Origin: Arthrobacter zhangbolii
GTDB lineage: Bacteria; Actinomycetota; Actinomycetes; Actinomycetales; Micrococcaceae
Reading direction: 5' to 3'
Assembly: GCF_022869865.1 (NCBI RefSeq)
Contig: NZ_CP094984.1
Coordinates: forward strand, 1,860,001-1,924,000
DNA length: 64,000 nucleotides
Shown: positions 45,267-55,898 of the stretch, piece after piece
Position numbering within the stretch: position 1 is the stretch's first letter
Layout of the letters: each line of letters opens with the position of its first letter
Program-made: the position numbers and the translations under genes
Notes under the pieces: model-generated
The model's input: only the letters and a program-made list of their open reading frames with translations
Database searches by the model: none
Told to the model about the DNA's origin: nothing

Positions 45267-46417
45267 GCAGTACCGATCCGGCGGGAACCGGACGCAGGGA
45301 AGGCATACCGCTGGGCAGCATCGCCGGTGTGCCGATCATCCTGGCTTATTCGTGGTTCATTATCGCCGCGCTGATCGTCGCCGTGTTCGGCCCCCAGGTC
45401 CGCGGCGCGTTCCCGTACCTCGGAATCGGTGCCTACGCCGTCGCGTTCGGTTATGCCCTGCTGCTCCTGCTGTCCGTCCTCGCCCACGAAGTTGCCCACG
45501 CCCTCACCGCCAGGGCCTACCGCTGGCCCACCGCCAGGATTGTCCTCACCCTCTGGGGCGGTCACACACAGTTCGGCGACCTCCGCTCGACGCCGGGGCG
45601 TTCCCTGGTGGTCGCCCTTGCCGGACCGGCGGCCAATTTCGTCCTGGCAGCCATCGGTTTCGGCGTGCTGCAGCTGGTACCGGCCGGCAGCGTAGGCCAG
45701 CTGGTCACTCTGATCTTTGTCTACGCCAACCTGCTGGTGGCCATTTTCAACGTCCTGCCGGGCCTGCCGCTGGACGGCGGCCGGATTGTGGAGAGCGCCG
45801 TCTGGAAGGCTACGGGCTCCCAGGAGCGCGGCACCGTGGCAGCCGGCTGGGCAGGCCGCATCATTGTGGTGCTGCTGCTGGCGGCACTGTTTGTTCCTCC
45901 CTACCTGCGCGGTGAATCGCCGTCGCTGAGCCTGGTCCTGGTGGCTGCACTGCTCTGCGGTTTCCTCTGGATGGGCGCCGGGGCTGCCATCACCAACGCC
46001 CGGATGCGGCTGCGGCTGCCGCAGGTCAGCGCCGAAGCCCTGATGAAACCGGCCGTTTCGCTGCCTGCCGGGTCCACCGCCGCCGTCGCCGCGCACCTGA
46101 TCCGCGAACACCCGGACGCAGCTGTGGTCATCACTGCGCCAACCGGTCAGCCGGAAGCCGTGGTGGACCGCGGTGCCCTGGCCCAGGTGCCGCCGGAACA
46201 CTCGGCCACCGTCACGGTAAACGCCGTTTCCCGCCCGCTGGCCCCGGGTGCCTACATACCCGATGCCGCCTCCGGGCAGGAACTGGTGCAGTACCTTTCC
46301 AAGCTGACCGGCGGTGAGTACGCCGTGATCAACCGGGAGGGCCGGGTGGTCGGCCTGCTCCACAAGGCCGCAGTCATCGCCGCAATGACCGGCAAACCGG
46401 CCCGCCCGGCCCGGTAG
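45263..46417 (+). CDS. site-2 protease family (M50) membrane metalloprotease
   Basis: 384 residues. Zinc motif HEVAH at about 75-79 in a membrane helix, and the second motif NVLPGLPLDGG at 163-173 with the metal Asp. The C-terminal part after residue 250 is a CBS-like module (VINREGRVVGLLHKAAVIA). This is the SpoIVFB/Rv2625c-like branch, not the PDZ-bearing Rip1. It cleaves membrane-bound substrates, unknown here. GTG overlaps the HAD stop by four bases. Confidence 0.9.
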   Translation: MSSTDPAGTGRREGIPLGSIAGVPIILAYSWFIIAALIVAVFGPQVRGAFPYLGIGAYAVAFGYALLLLLSVLAHEVAHALTARAYRWPTARIVLTLWGGHTQFGDLRSTPGRSLVVALAGPAANFVLAAIGFGVLQLVPAGSVGQLVTLIFVYANLLVAIFNVLPGLPLDGGRIVESAVWKATGSQERGTVAAGWAGRIIVVLLLAALFVPPYLRGESPSLSLVLVAALLCGFLWMGAGAAITNARMRLRLPQVSAEALMKPAVSLPAGSTAAVAAHLIREHPDAAVVITAPTGQPEAVVDRGALAQVPPEHSATVTVNAVSRPLAPGAYIPDAASGQELVQYLSKLTGGEYAVINREGRVVGLLHKAAVIAAMTGKPARPAR

Positions 46418-46514
46418 CACCGGACCCGCAGCCTCCCGTATCCCACATTGACCCCGCCCCGCCCCTCACCGGTCCGAGGCAGTACAGACCCGCACAAGAA
46501 CCAAAGGAAACACC

Positions 46515-47570
46515 ATGAACTCCGATAACCAGGAGCAGGACACCGCCGCAGCGCCGCACGGAGCTGAAATCCGCAGGGGGCCGCTGCGCCCCGGCGAGCG
46601 GGTCCAGCTCACCGACGAAAAGGGACGCCGGAACACCATCACCCTCACCGAGGGCGGGGCATTCCACACGCACCGCGGCTACCTGCAGCACGACTCCGTC
46701 ATCGGGCTGCCCGAAGGGTCCGTTGTCACGAACACGGCCGGCCACCAGTACCAGATCCTTCGCCCGCTGCTCTCCGACTTCGTCCTCTCCATGCCCCGCG
46801 GTGCGGCCGTGGTCTACCCCAAAGACGCGGCGCAGATCGTCACCATGGCGGATATCTACCCGGGCGCGCGGGTGGTGGAAGCCGGCGTCGGTTCCGGTGC
46901 GCTGAGCATTTCACTGCTGCGTGCCGTGGGTGACCAGGGCAGCCTGCACTCCTACGAACGGCGTGAGGAATTCGCACAGATTGCCCGCGGCAACGTGGAG
47001 ACCTTCTTCGGCGGACCGCACCCGGCCTGGGACATCAGCCTGGGCGACTTCCAGGACGAAGTGGTGAAGACCCAGGCACCCGGCAGCGTGGACCGGGTGG
47101 TCCTGGACATGCTCGCCCCCTGGGAATGCACCGACGCCGTTGCCACCGTCCTGGCCCCGGGCGGTGTATGGATTTCCTACGTCGCCACGGTTACCCAGCT
47201 CTCCCGCACCGCAGAGGCCATCCGGGCCGACGGCCGCTTCACCGAACCCGATGGCTGGGAATCCATGGTCCGTGGCTGGCACCTGGAGGGGCTTGCCGTA
47301 CGGCCGGACCACCGCATGGTGGCGCACACCGGTTTCCTTCTGACAGCCCGTCGGCTGGCCGAGGGCGCCACCGGCCTCGTGGCCAAGCGCCGGGCGTCCA
47401 AGACCAACTTCAGCGAAGAGGACATGAACGCCTGGACCCCCGCTGCGGTGGGCGAGCGGGAGGTCTCAGCCCACAAGCTGCGCCGGGCGGCACGGGACGC
47501 CAGTTCCACCGTCCAGCGGGGTGCGTTGGAAAGCGCTGAAAAGTTCCAGCAGGAGTCCGGCACCCCATAA
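46515..47570 (+). CDS. trmI: tRNA (adenine-58-N1)-methyltransferase TrmI
   Basis: 351 residues, Rv2118c-like. An N-terminal beta domain and a Rossmann methyltransferase domain with SAM motif VVEAGVGSGALSISLLRAVG near 115-135 and LDMLAPWE. It methylates A58 in the tRNA T-loop as a tetramer. The extra 60 C-terminal residues are basic and Ser-rich. AAAGGAAA precedes the ATG. The gene stands directly upstream of the proteasome ATPase in many actinobacteria. Confidence 0.93.
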   Translation: MNSDNQEQDTAAAPHGAEIRRGPLRPGERVQLTDEKGRRNTITLTEGGAFHTHRGYLQHDSVIGLPEGSVVTNTAGHQYQILRPLLSDFVLSMPRGAAVVYPKDAAQIVTMADIYPGARVVEAGVGSGALSISLLRAVGDQGSLHSYERREEFAQIARGNVETFFGGPHPAWDISLGDFQDEVVKTQAPGSVDRVVLDMLAPWECTDAVATVLAPGGVWISYVATVTQLSRTAEAIRADGRFTEPDGWESMVRGWHLEGLAVRPDHRMVAHTGFLLTARRLAEGATGLVAKRRASKTNFSEEDMNAWTPAAVGEREVSAHKLRRAARDASSTVQRGALESAEKFQQESGTP

Positions 47571-47670
47571 CGGGTAACTGCCGAAACACAAGAGACCTGA
47601 CCCCGTGTTTCTCACGGCGCCCTGGGTTACTGTCGTTGGACAGACCCAGAGCAACGTGAAGGCGGTCGGC

Positions 47671-49431
47671 ATGATGGCTGAACCCGAGAACACCGGACCG
47701 GGAACCGGGGAAACCCGGCCCGTATCCTCAGCGGCTGGAACCAGCACGGAAGCACGGCAGTTGAATGTCCTTCGTGACAAACTACGGAATCTGGACCGGC
47801 AGCTTGCTGCCCTGACACACAACAACGCCCGGCTCGTGGCCATGCTGGAGACCGCGAAGTCGGAGATCATCCGGTTGAAGGATGCCCTGGAGAACGAGGG
47901 TGCCACACCTTTCAGCTTTGGCACCGTGATCGGAGTCAACCAGCGCGGTGACGCGCAGCCCGGTGTGACCACCGCGGCAGCCGTCCAGGAGAGCCTGGAC
48001 ATCATCCAGTCCGGGCGCAAACTGCGCGTGGCGGTTTCCCCCCTCCTGGACCTGGGACAGATAGTCCCGGGCCAGGAGGTACTGCTCAACGAATCCCTCA
48101 CCGTGATAGCTGCGCTCGGCTTTGAACGGGCGGGCGAACTGTTCACGGTGAAGGAACTCCTGGGATCGGACCGGGTGCTGGTGATCGGCCGGGCCGACGA
48201 CGAGCGCGTGGTCCGGCTCAATGGTCCCCTTGGCCGGGAGAAAGTGCGGGTGGGTGACGCGCTGACCGTGGACACCCGCATCGGCTACGCGCTGGAGAAG
48301 ATTCCGCGCAGTGAAGTGGAGAACCTCGTCCTGGAAGAGGTCCCGGACATCTCCTACGCAGACATCGGCGGCCTGGGTCCGCAGATCGAACAGATCCGCG
48401 ACGCAGTGGAACTGCCCTTTATGCATCCGGACCTGTACCGCGAACACGGCTTGAAGCCACCCAAGGGCATTTTGCTCTACGGCCCTCCCGGCTGCGGCAA
48501 AACCCTGATTGCCAAAGCCGTGGCACATGCCCTGGCTGCCCGGGTGATGGAACAGACCGGCATGCAGGGGGCACGCAGCTACTTCCTGAACATCAAGGGT
48601 CCCGAACTGCTGGATAAGTACGTGGGGGAGACCGAGCGCCACATCCGGCTGATCTTCGGCAGGGCACGGGAAAAGGGCTCGGACGGAAGCCCCGTGGTCG
48701 TGTTCTTCGACGAAATGGATTCGCTCTTCCGCACCCGTGGAACCGGAGTGTCCTCCGACGTCGAAACCACCATTGTTCCGCAGCTGCTCAGCGAGATCGA
48801 CGGCGTCGAAAAGCTGGAAAACGTGATCGTCATCGGCGCCTCGAACCGTGAAGACATGATCGATCCGGCCATCCTGCGGCCGGGACGGCTTGACGTGAAG
48901 ATCAAGATCCAGCGGCCCGACGCGGAAGGGGCCGCAGAGATCTTCACCAAGTACCTGACCCCGGACCTTCCCCTGCACCGGGAAGACCTGGCCGAACACG
49001 GCTACGATCCGGTGGCCACGGTCCGCGAAATGATCCGCCGCACCGTGGAAAAGATGTACGCAGAGGACAAGGCCAACGAGTATCTGGAAGTCACCTACGC
49101 CAACGGGGACACCGAGATGCTGTACTTCAAGGACTTCAACTCCGGGGCGGTGATCCAGAACGTTGTGGACCGGGCCAAGAAGTACGCCATCAAGGACCTG
49201 CTCCAGCTGCATCAGCGCGGTTTGCGCATCGAACACCTGATGCGCGCCGTCGTGGATGAATTCCGCGAGCATGAGGATATGCCCAACACCACCAACCCGG
49301 ATGACTGGGCACGGATCTCGGGCAAGAAGGGCGAGCGCATTACCTATATCCGCACCATCGTCCAGGGCAAGGCCGGTCAGGAACCGGGCCGCACCATCGA
49401 AACCGCCGCCAACCCGGGGCAGTATCTGTGA
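47671..49431 (+). CDS. arc: proteasome-associated ATPase ARC/Mpa
   Basis: 586-residue AAA+ unfoldase that recognises Pup and feeds substrates to the 20S core. N-terminal coiled coil (about 30-75, REL and [13 protein letters not shown]), two OB-like domains, AAA domain with Walker A GPPGCGKT near 271 and Walker [10 protein letters not shown] near 347, and C-terminus GQYL with the penultimate Tyr that opens the core gate. I prefer ATG 47671 with GAAGGCGG upstream; GTG 47605 is in frame as an alternative. Confidence 0.96.
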   Translation: MMAEPENTGPGTGETRPVSSAAGTSTEARQLNVLRDKLRNLDRQLAALTHNNARLVAMLETAKSEIIRLKDALENEGATPFSFGTVIGVNQRGDAQPGVTTAAAVQESLDIIQSGRKLRVAVSPLLDLGQIVPGQEVLLNESLTVIAALGFERAGELFTVKELLGSDRVLVIGRADDERVVRLNGPLGREKVRVGDALTVDTRIGYALEKIPRSEVENLVLEEVPDISYADIGGLGPQIEQIRDAVELPFMHPDLYREHGLKPPKGILLYGPPGCGKTLIAKAVAHALAARVMEQTGMQGARSYFLNIKGPELLDKYVGETERHIRLIFGRAREKGSDGSPVVVFFDEMDSLFRTRGTGVSSDVETTIVPQLLSEIDGVEKLENVIVIGASNREDMIDPAILRPGRLDVKIKIQRPDAEGAAEIFTKYLTPDLPLHREDLAEHGYDPVATVREMIRRTVEKMYAEDKANEYLEVTYANGDTEMLYFKDFNSGAVIQNVVDRAKKYAIKDLLQLHQRGLRIEHLMRAVVDEFREHEDMPNTTNPDDWARISGKKGERITYIRTIVQGKAGQEPGRTIETAANPGQYL

Positions 49432-51041
49432 CCGTGCGCCGCGTGATGGGAACCGAGACCGAATACGGGATCCTGGCGCCGTCGCTGCCCTCGGCCAACG
49501 CCACTGTGCTCTCCAGCCAGATTGTCAACGCCTACGCGGCGAGCCTGCGTGCCGGAGCGGGCAACCTCTCCGGAACGCGCTGGGACTACACGGACGAGGC
49601 ACCGCTCAATGATGCCCGCGGATTTGCGGTGCCCCGGGCGGCGGCGGATCCCACCCAGCTCACCGATGATCCGCCGGTGCTCGACGCCGAACAGATCGCA
49701 TTGGAGGGCGGGGGACCCGCTGCCCTCTACGGGGAGCAGACCTCCGATAATCCGGTGCTGATGAACATGGTGCTGGGTAACGGGGCACGCCTGTACGTGG
49801 ACCATGCCCATCCGGAGTACTCGTCCCCGGAGGTCACCCGGCCGCGCGACGCAGTGCTGTGGGACAAGGCCGGGGACGCGGTGGTGCTCGCGGCGATGCG
49901 CCACATTGCGCGTATGCCGGGTTTTGCTCCCGTGAACCTGTACAAAAACAACACCGACAACAAAGGCGCCTCCTACGGTTCCCACGAGAACTACCTGGTG
50001 CCCCGCAGCGTCCCGTTCGGCAGCCTTGTCAGCGGTCTGGTGCCGTTTTTTGTTTCACGCCAGGTCATTGTCGGCTCGGGCCGGGTGGGTATCGGCACCA
50101 ACAACCAGCGCCAGGGGTTCCAGCTAAGCCAGCGGGCGGATTTCTTCGAAACCGAAGTCGGCCTGGAGACCACCATCCGGCGGCCGATTATCAACACGCG
50201 GGATGAGCCGCACGCGGTGGCGGAAAAATACCGCCGGCTGCACGTGATCATCGGTGATGCGAACCTAAGTGAGGTGTCCGCGCTGCTGAAGACGGGCACC
50301 ACCTCCCTGGTCCTGTCCATGATCGAGGCCGGCACCGTTCCCGCCATAGAGCTCCGGGATCCGGTGGGCGCACTGCAGGCGATCAGCCACGATCCCACCC
50401 TGCAGCAGCTGGTTGAACTGGCCGACGGCCGGATGGTCACCGGCCTGGACCTGCAGGAGATGTATCTCCAGGCCGCCGCCGCCCACGCCCGCGCGGCAGG
50501 GGAGGCGGACGCGGACACCGAGGACATCCTCTCCCGCTGGACGTCGCTGGTGGGCACGCTGAAACGGGATCCGCTGGAAGCCGCAGCCTCGGTGGACTGG
50601 GTGGCCAAGCTGAAAATCCTGCAGGCCTACCGGGAACGCGACGGGCTGGCCTGGTCCGATGCACGCCTGCATCTGGTGGACCTGCAGTACTCGGACATGC
50701 GCCCGGAAAAGGGTTTGTACTACCGGCTGGCCGCACGCGGGCAGATGGACCGGGTGCTCACCGATGAGGAGATCGCCCGGGCCGTGACGCATCCGCCCGA
50801 GGACACCCGCGCCTATTTCCGCGGCAACTGCCTCCGACGCTTCCCGCGTGAAGTGATCGGGGCGAGCTGGGATTCCATCATCTTTGAACTGCCCTCCCGC
50901 CGGCGGCTTCAGCGCATCCCCACCCGGGAGCCGCTGCGCGGAACCAGGGCCCTGACCGAGGAACTTTTCAACGCTTCCGCCGATGCGGAGGATTTTGTCG
51001 CCAGACTCCTGACCGGTTCAGCGGCCACCGTGGCACCATAG
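49428..51041 (+). CDS. dop: Pup deamidase/depupylase Dop
   Basis: 537-residue glutamine-synthetase-like enzyme. MGTETEYGI at the N-terminus carries metal-binding Glu residues, and an extended loop near residues 40-80 is characteristic of Dop versus PafA. It converts the Pup C-terminal Gln to Glu and also removes Pup from substrates. GTG overlaps the ATPase stop by four bases. Confidence 0.96.
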   Translation: MTVRRVMGTETEYGILAPSLPSANATVLSSQIVNAYAASLRAGAGNLSGTRWDYTDEAPLNDARGFAVPRAAADPTQLTDDPPVLDAEQIALEGGGPAALYGEQTSDNPVLMNMVLGNGARLYVDHAHPEYSSPEVTRPRDAVLWDKAGDAVVLAAMRHIARMPGFAPVNLYKNNTDNKGASYGSHENYLVPRSVPFGSLVSGLVPFFVSRQVIVGSGRVGIGTNNQRQGFQLSQRADFFETEVGLETTIRRPIINTRDEPHAVAEKYRRLHVIIGDANLSEVSALLKTGTTSLVLSMIEAGTVPAIELRDPVGALQAISHDPTLQQLVELADGRMVTGLDLQEMYLQAAAAHARAAGEADADTEDILSRWTSLVGTLKRDPLEAAASVDWVAKLKILQAYRERDGLAWSDARLHLVDLQYSDMRPEKGLYYRLAARGQMDRVLTDEEIARAVTHPPEDTRAYFRGNCLRRFPREVIGASWDSIIFELPSRRRLQRIPTREPLRGTRALTEELFNASADAEDFVARLLTGSAATVAP

Positions 51042-51081
51042 GACTAGGATTCATCCCCCGGGCAAGAAAGGGCTTCGCATC

Positions 51082-51291
51082 ATGGCAACCCAGGACCGCA
51101 AAACCACCGGAACGCATCCCGCCGAACAGGAGGAAACCGAAGCAGTTCCTCCTCCCACAGCCGAGACGGAGGCACCCGCGGCCAGCGCGGAAACAGAAGG
51201 CGTGGACGACCTGCTGGATGAGATTGACGGTGTCCTCGAGAACAACGCGGAAGAGTTTGTCCGCGGTTTTATCCAAAAGGGCGGTCAGTGA
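51082..51291 (+). CDS. pup: prokaryotic ubiquitin-like protein Pup
   Basis: 69 residues, disordered and acidic, ending EEFVRGFIQKGGQ. The C-terminal Gln must be deamidated by Dop before PafA can ligate Pup to lysines. The C-terminal half forms the helix that binds the ARC coiled coil. AAGAAAGG lies upstream of the ATG, and a TAGGAT hexamer at 51044-51049 might add an internal promoter. Confidence 0.97.
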   Translation: MATQDRKTTGTHPAEQEETEAVPPPTAETEAPAASAETEGVDDLLDEIDGVLENNAEEFVRGFIQKGGQ

Positions 51292-51294
51292 CGG

Positions 51295-52119
51295 ATGGGC
51301 CCCCGGGACCCTGCTGCCGCTGTCCATCAAGCACCCTCGTCCTCCTTCACCGAACATCTCACCAGGCATAACCCGGAACTGCTGCCCTCATCGCGGACCC
51401 TCGGGCCCGTATCCGCGGGATCCGGAGCCGGGCTGGCTCCGCAGGCCACCACCATCGTCTCGCTGTCCTACGCGGGCGGCGTCCTGATGGCGGGGGACCG
51501 GCGGGCGACCATGGGCAACATGATTGCCAGCCGGCACATCAAGAAGGTGTTCCCGGCGGACAATTACTCCGTCCTGGGCATTGCCGGTACCGCCGGGCTT
51601 GCCCTGGACATGATCCGCCTGTTCCAGGTGGAGCTGGAGCATTACGAAAAGATCGAAGGCACGCCCATGAGCCTGGACGGCAAGTCCAACCGGCTCGCAG
51701 CCATGGTGCGCTCCAACCTGCCGCTGGCGCTGCAGGGACTGGCCGTGGTTCCGCTGTTCGCCGGCTACGACACGCAGCGGCGGACCGGGCGGCTCTTCTC
51801 CTACGACGTCACCGGCGGCCGTTATGAGGAGTATGAGCACCACTCGGTAGGCTCCGGATCCGTGTTTGCCAGGGGCGCCCTGAAGAAACTCTGGCGGCCG
51901 AATATGGACGAGGACGAAGCGGTCCGGGTGGCGGTGGAATCCCTCTACGACGCAGCCGACGACGATTCGGCCACCGGCGGGCCCGATGTGGTGCGCCGCC
52001 TCTGGCCCGTGATCTACGTGGTCAACAGCGCCGGGAACCGGGAAATCCCCGAACGCGAGCTGCAGGAACTTTCGACTGAACTGATCCAACGGCGCTCCGC
52101 CGCCGGACTGGAGGCGTAA
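51295..52119 (+). CDS. prcB: proteasome subunit beta
   Basis: 274 residues. A propeptide of 51 residues precedes the catalytic Thr (T52 in [23 protein letters not shown]), which is freed by autocleavage to form the N-terminal nucleophile. The Asp and Lys of the active site follow in AGDRR and HIKKVF. Starts three bases after the pup stop. Confidence 0.96.
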   Translation: MGPRDPAAAVHQAPSSSFTEHLTRHNPELLPSSRTLGPVSAGSGAGLAPQATTIVSLSYAGGVLMAGDRRATMGNMIASRHIKKVFPADNYSVLGIAGTAGLALDMIRLFQVELEHYEKIEGTPMSLDGKSNRLAAMVRSNLPLALQGLAVVPLFAGYDTQRRTGRLFSYDVTGGRYEEYEHHSVGSGSVFARGALKKLWRPNMDEDEAVRVAVESLYDAADDDSATGGPDVVRRLWPVIYVVNSAGNREIPERELQELSTELIQRRSAAGLEA

Positions 52120-52121
52120 CC

Positions 52122-52862
52122 GTGACCCAGCAGTTCTACGTCTCGCCCGAACAGCTCATGAAGGACCGGGCGGATTTCGCCCGGAAAGGCATCGCCAGGG
52201 GACGCTCAGTGGTGGTGCTTACCTGCCGTGAGGGGATTGCCCTGGTGGCGGAGAACCCCTCGCCGTCACTGCATAAACTCAGCGAAATCTACGACCGCAT
52301 CGGTTTCGCCGCCGTCGGCAAATACAACGAATTCGAAAGCCTGCGCCAGGCAGGCATCCGCTTCGCTGACGTGCGCGGCTATTCCTATTCCCGGGAGGAC
52401 GTCTCCGCGCGCGGCCTTGCCAGTGTCTACGCACAGAGCCTGGGCTCGGTCTTTACCACCGAGGGCAAGCCGTTCGAAGTGGAACTGGCTGTAGTGGAGG
52501 TCGGCGCCGATCCCTACTCCGACCACCTGTACCGGCTCAATTTCGACGGCTCAATCGCCGATGAAAGCAACTACACGGTAATGGGCGGACAGGCCGAAAT
52601 TGTCAACGAAGCACTGGCGCGCACCTGGAACCAGGACGCGGACTTCCCGTCCGCCATCCGGACGGCAGTGCGTGCACTGGCTGCCACCCGCACGCCCGAG
52701 GGCGCCGGATCCGGGCAGCCGGCTGAACCCCTGGGCGCCGGCCTGCTCGAAGTGGCCGTCCTCGACAGGGACCCGCTCTCCACACGGGGGACCGTCAGGG
52801 CCTTCCGCAGGATAAACACCGTTGAGCTGGACCGCTTGCTGTCCAGCGCGGAAGGAGACTGA
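52122..52862 (+). CDS. prcA: proteasome subunit alpha
   Basis: 246 residues, the gating subunit of the 20S core. N-terminus [30 protein letters not shown] is the alpha signature, and there is no catalytic Thr. GTG start two bases after prcB; its stop overlaps the pafA ATG. Confidence 0.96.
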   Translation: MTQQFYVSPEQLMKDRADFARKGIARGRSVVVLTCREGIALVAENPSPSLHKLSEIYDRIGFAAVGKYNEFESLRQAGIRFADVRGYSYSREDVSARGLASVYAQSLGSVFTTEGKPFEVELAVVEVGADPYSDHLYRLNFDGSIADESNYTVMGGQAEIVNEALARTWNQDADFPSAIRTAVRALAATRTPEGAGSGQPAEPLGAGLLEVAVLDRDPLSTRGTVRAFRRINTVELDRLLSSAEGD

Positions 52863-54223
52863 TGGACCGCAGGATCTTCGGCGTCGAAACGGAATTCGGC
52901 ATTGCCTACTCAGGGCCGGACTCACGACCCCTGTCCCCGGAGGAAGTAGCCCGCTACCTCTTCCGCAAGGTGGTCAGCTGGGGACGTTCCTCCAACGTGT
53001 TCCTCACCAATGGTTCCCGCCTCTACCTCGACGTCGGATCCCACCCCGAGTACGCCACCGCGGAATGCGACGACCTGGCGCAGCTGGTGGCCCATGACCG
53101 GGCCGGTGAGCTGATCCTGGACGATCTGGTGGACGAGGCCGAAGACCGGCTGAAGGCCGAAGGCTTCAACGGCAGCGTCTACCTGTTCAAGAACAACACC
53201 GACTCTGCCGGGAATTCCTACGGCAGCCACGAAAACTACCTGATCCCGCGCAGGCTGGAGTTTTCCCGGCTCGCCGATGTCCTGATCCCGTTCCTGGTCA
53301 CCCGCCAGCTGCTGGTCGGCGCCGGCAAGGTGCTCAAGACCCAGTCCGGTTCCCTCTATGCCTTCTCCCAGCGCGCGGACCACATCTGGGAAGGGGTCTC
53401 CTCGGCCACCACCCGGTCCCGGCCCATCATCAACACCCGTGACGAGCCGCATGCCGACGCCGAGCACTACCGGCGCCTGCACGTGATCGCCGGGGACTCG
53501 AACATGTCCGAAACCACCCTGCTCCTCAAGGCCGGATCCGTGGACCTGATGCTGCGGATGATCGAAGCCGGGGTGCTGATGCGTGACCTGCGGCTGGAAA
53601 ACCCTATCCGCAGCATCCGGGAAACCTCCCATGACCTCTCGGGCCGGCAGCCGCTGAGACTGGCCAACGGCTCCACCATCACGCCGCTGGAACTGCAGCG
53701 CATTTACCTGCAGCGGGTCAAGGACTTCGTGGCCGTGAACGGCGGGCACAACCGGCATACCGGACGCGTGGTGGACCTCTGGGAACGGACCCTGGACGCA
53801 ATCGAATCCGGGAACCATTCAGGTATCGATACCGAGATTGACTGGGCCATCAAGAAGAAGCTGGTGGACCGGGTCAGTGAACGGCACGGCCTGGAGATGT
53901 CCTCCGCGCGCCTGTCCCAGGTGGACCTGACCTATCACGACATCTCCAGGCGCCGGGGTTTGTTCTACCTGCTGCAGGCACGCGGGGAAACCGCGCGGGT
54001 GGTGGAGGACAGTGACATCAAGGAGGCGGTGGACCAGCCGCCGCAGACCACCAGGGCCAAGCTGCGCGGTGACTTTGTCCGCCGTGCCAAGGCCGCCAAC
54101 CGGGACTTCACGGTGGACTGGGTGCACCTGAAGCTTAATGACCGGGCCCAGCAGACCGTCCTGTGCAAGGATCCGTTTGCCTCCGTGGACGAGCGGGTGG
54201 AAGCGCTTCTGTCCACCCTCTAA
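52862..54223 (+). CDS. pafA: Pup-protein ligase PafA
   Basis: 453 residues, paralogue of Dop without its long loop. [14 protein letters not shown] holds metal/ATP Glu residues; [17 protein letters not shown] matches the equivalent in Dop. It joins the C-terminal Glu of Pup to substrate lysines using ATP. ATG overlaps the prcA stop (TGATG). Confidence 0.97.
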   Translation: MDRRIFGVETEFGIAYSGPDSRPLSPEEVARYLFRKVVSWGRSSNVFLTNGSRLYLDVGSHPEYATAECDDLAQLVAHDRAGELILDDLVDEAEDRLKAEGFNGSVYLFKNNTDSAGNSYGSHENYLIPRRLEFSRLADVLIPFLVTRQLLVGAGKVLKTQSGSLYAFSQRADHIWEGVSSATTRSRPIINTRDEPHADAEHYRRLHVIAGDSNMSETTLLLKAGSVDLMLRMIEAGVLMRDLRLENPIRSIRETSHDLSGRQPLRLANGSTITPLELQRIYLQRVKDFVAVNGGHNRHTGRVVDLWERTLDAIESGNHSGIDTEIDWAIKKKLVDRVSERHGLEMSSARLSQVDLTYHDISRRRGLFYLLQARGETARVVEDSDIKEAVDQPPQTTRAKLRGDFVRRAKAANRDFTVDWVHLKLNDRAQQTVLCKDPFASVDERVEALLSTL

Positions 54224-54400
54224 GGCCGTGCCTTTAGGACCGGCTCCTGCGCCGCGCCTAGGATTCACTCAGGAGAACCCGTTAGGGTGGGCCTGTTGCG
54301 GTGTTGCGCGGCGCCCGGCTCCCGGCCGGGAAGCCCCGTGCGCCCCGGGGCCCTTGTGCCCGCCCGCATCACACCCATGTCCACCACTGAAAGAAGTACT

Positions 54401-55354
54401 GTGCGCAAAGTACTAGCCATCCTCCTTCCTTTCCTGCTGTTCCTCACCGCCTGCTCCGGCGGTGAGGGCGAAGGGAACGACGCCGGCCCGCTGTCCTCTG
54501 TGAAGATCGAACGGGGAGAGGACGGTGCCGCCCCCACCGTGGAGTTTGATAAGCCGCTGAGCGCGGAAGACCCCACGCTGACCCGCGTGAACAACGGTGA
54601 CGGTGCCGAGGTTGCCGCCGAACAGACGGCGATGATCCGTCTGGCCATTGTCAACCCTGAAGACGGTTCCATCAGCCAGGAGACCTACACCGCGGAACAG
54701 GCCGAAGGCATTGCCGTGGACGAAAACCTCAAGACCGGCAACTCCCAGATGTATGACGCACTGCTCGGTGCACCCGTGGGCTCCGATTTCGCGTACTACA
54801 TCCCGGCTGACGAAGAGACGGGCCGTGAGGAGAACTTCCTCGTCTTCACCGTCACCGACGCCAAGGACACCGTGAAGCCGCTGACCCAGGATGAAGCAGC
54901 CGCCCGCAACGCGGACGGCAGCCTGCTGATGGCCCCGGAGGAAGTCGAATCCCTCAGCGCTGACGGCAAGCTGCCCGAGGTCACGTTCGCCGAGGACGGA
55001 ACGCCGACGGTCACCATCCCCGAAGGCGCCGAGGAGCCGGAGAAGCTGATCGTGAAGGTCCTCGAGGAGGGCGACGGTCCTGTGCTGGAAGCGTCCGGCA
55101 CGGTTGTGGCCAATTACCTGGGCGTGGGACTGCGCGACGGTGCCACCTTCGACTCCAGCTACGAGCGGGGAGAACCCGCCGAGTTCCCGCTGAGCAACGT
55201 CATCTCCGGCTGGACCTACGGCCTGGCCGGCCAGAAGGCCGGTTCCAAGGTGCTCCTGGTCCTGCCGTCCGAGCTCTCCTACGGTGATCCTGCCGCCGGC
55301 AGCAGCCCGTCCGGTCCGCTGGTGTTTGTCGTAGACATCCAGGAAGTCAAGTAG
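54401..55354 (+). CDS. FKBP-type peptidyl-prolyl isomerase, lipoprotein
   Basis: 317 residues. Signal peptide MRKVLAILLPFLLFLTAC with lipobox LTAC (Cys18). Residues about 50-165 look like a degenerate FKBP domain (YDALLGAPVGSDFAYYIP, FTVTDA), and the C-terminal 105 residues form a complete one (VVANYLGVGLRDGATFDSSY, WTYGLAGQKAGSKVLLVLPSELSYGD). An outer-face folding factor. GTG 54401 and ATG 54377 are both possible starts. Confidence 0.9.
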   Translation: MRKVLAILLPFLLFLTACSGGEGEGNDAGPLSSVKIERGEDGAAPTVEFDKPLSAEDPTLTRVNNGDGAEVAAEQTAMIRLAIVNPEDGSISQETYTAEQAEGIAVDENLKTGNSQMYDALLGAPVGSDFAYYIPADEETGREENFLVFTVTDAKDTVKPLTQDEAAARNADGSLLMAPEEVESLSADGKLPEVTFAEDGTPTVTIPEGAEEPEKLIVKVLEEGDGPVLEASGTVVANYLGVGLRDGATFDSSYERGEPAEFPLSNVISGWTYGLAGQKAGSKVLLVLPSELSYGDPAAGSSPSGPLVFVVDIQEVK

Positions 55355-55405
55355 CCTTTAACACCTGATTCACCAGACACACCTGACTCAACCGCGAGGA
55401 GCACC

Positions 55406-55801
55406 ATGTCATTCGGAAAGCGCGAATACGACCGTCAGAAGCCGGAGATTGATTTCCCGGAACACGACGCACCCACTGATCTCGTCATCGAGGACATCGT
55501 CGTTGGCGACGGCCAGGAAGTGAAGGCAGGCGACACGGTTTCCACCCACTACGTGGGCGTTGCCTTCTCCACCGGCGAGGAATTCGACGCGTCCTGGAAC
55601 CGGGGCACGCCCCTGGACTTCCGTGTCGGAGTCGGCCAGGTCATTCAGGGCTGGGACCAGGGCCTGCTGGGCATGAAGGTCGGCGGCCGCCGCCGGCTGG
55701 AAATCCCGTCCTCCATGGCCTATGGCGACCGGGGTGCCGGTTCCGCCGTGGCTCCGGGAGAGTCCCTGATCTTCGTGGTGGACCTGCTCGGCGTCCGCTG
55801 A
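55406..55801 (+). CDS. FKBP-type peptidyl-prolyl isomerase, cytoplasmic
   Basis: 131 residues with one FKBP domain: VSTHYVGVAFSTGEEFDASWNRGTPLDFRVGVGQVIQGWDQGLLGMKVGGRRRLEIPSSMAYGDRGAG. No signal peptide. Second of a tandem FKBP pair. GAGGAG precedes the ATG. A strong terminator follows. Confidence 0.94.
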   Translation: MSFGKREYDRQKPEIDFPEHDAPTDLVIEDIVVGDGQEVKAGDTVSTHYVGVAFSTGEEFDASWNRGTPLDFRVGVGQVIQGWDQGLLGMKVGGRRRLEIPSSMAYGDRGAGSAVAPGESLIFVVDLLGVR

Positions 55802-55814
55802 TCCGAATCCTCCG

Positions 55815-55860
55815 CAAAGGGCGGAGCCGCCGTCATCACCGACGGCGGTTCCGCCCTTTG
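55815..55860 (+). terminator. terminator after the FKBP pair
   Basis: 20-base stem with a single G-T pair (55815-55834 and 55841-55860), loop ATCACC, right arm ending CCCTTTG. It separates pafA/FKBP from pafBC. Confidence 0.85.
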
Positions 55861-55885
55861 TCGTCTGCCCTGCCCGGAAGGGAGG

Positions 55886-55891
55886 TAGATT
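55886..55891 (+). promoter_or_regulatory. -10 element TAGATT of pafBC, leaderless-type
   Basis: Hexamer seven bases before the GTG of pafBC. A purine-rich GGAAGGGAGG (55876-55885) lies just upstream of it and is 13 bases from the GTG, too far for a normal ribosome-binding site. Confidence 0.5.
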
Positions 55892-55898
55892 AGCTCCC

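Noticed and set aside
46515-55801. Pup-proteasome cluster as a new system
   Set aside because: All core components match a well described system; only the passenger genes are open questions.
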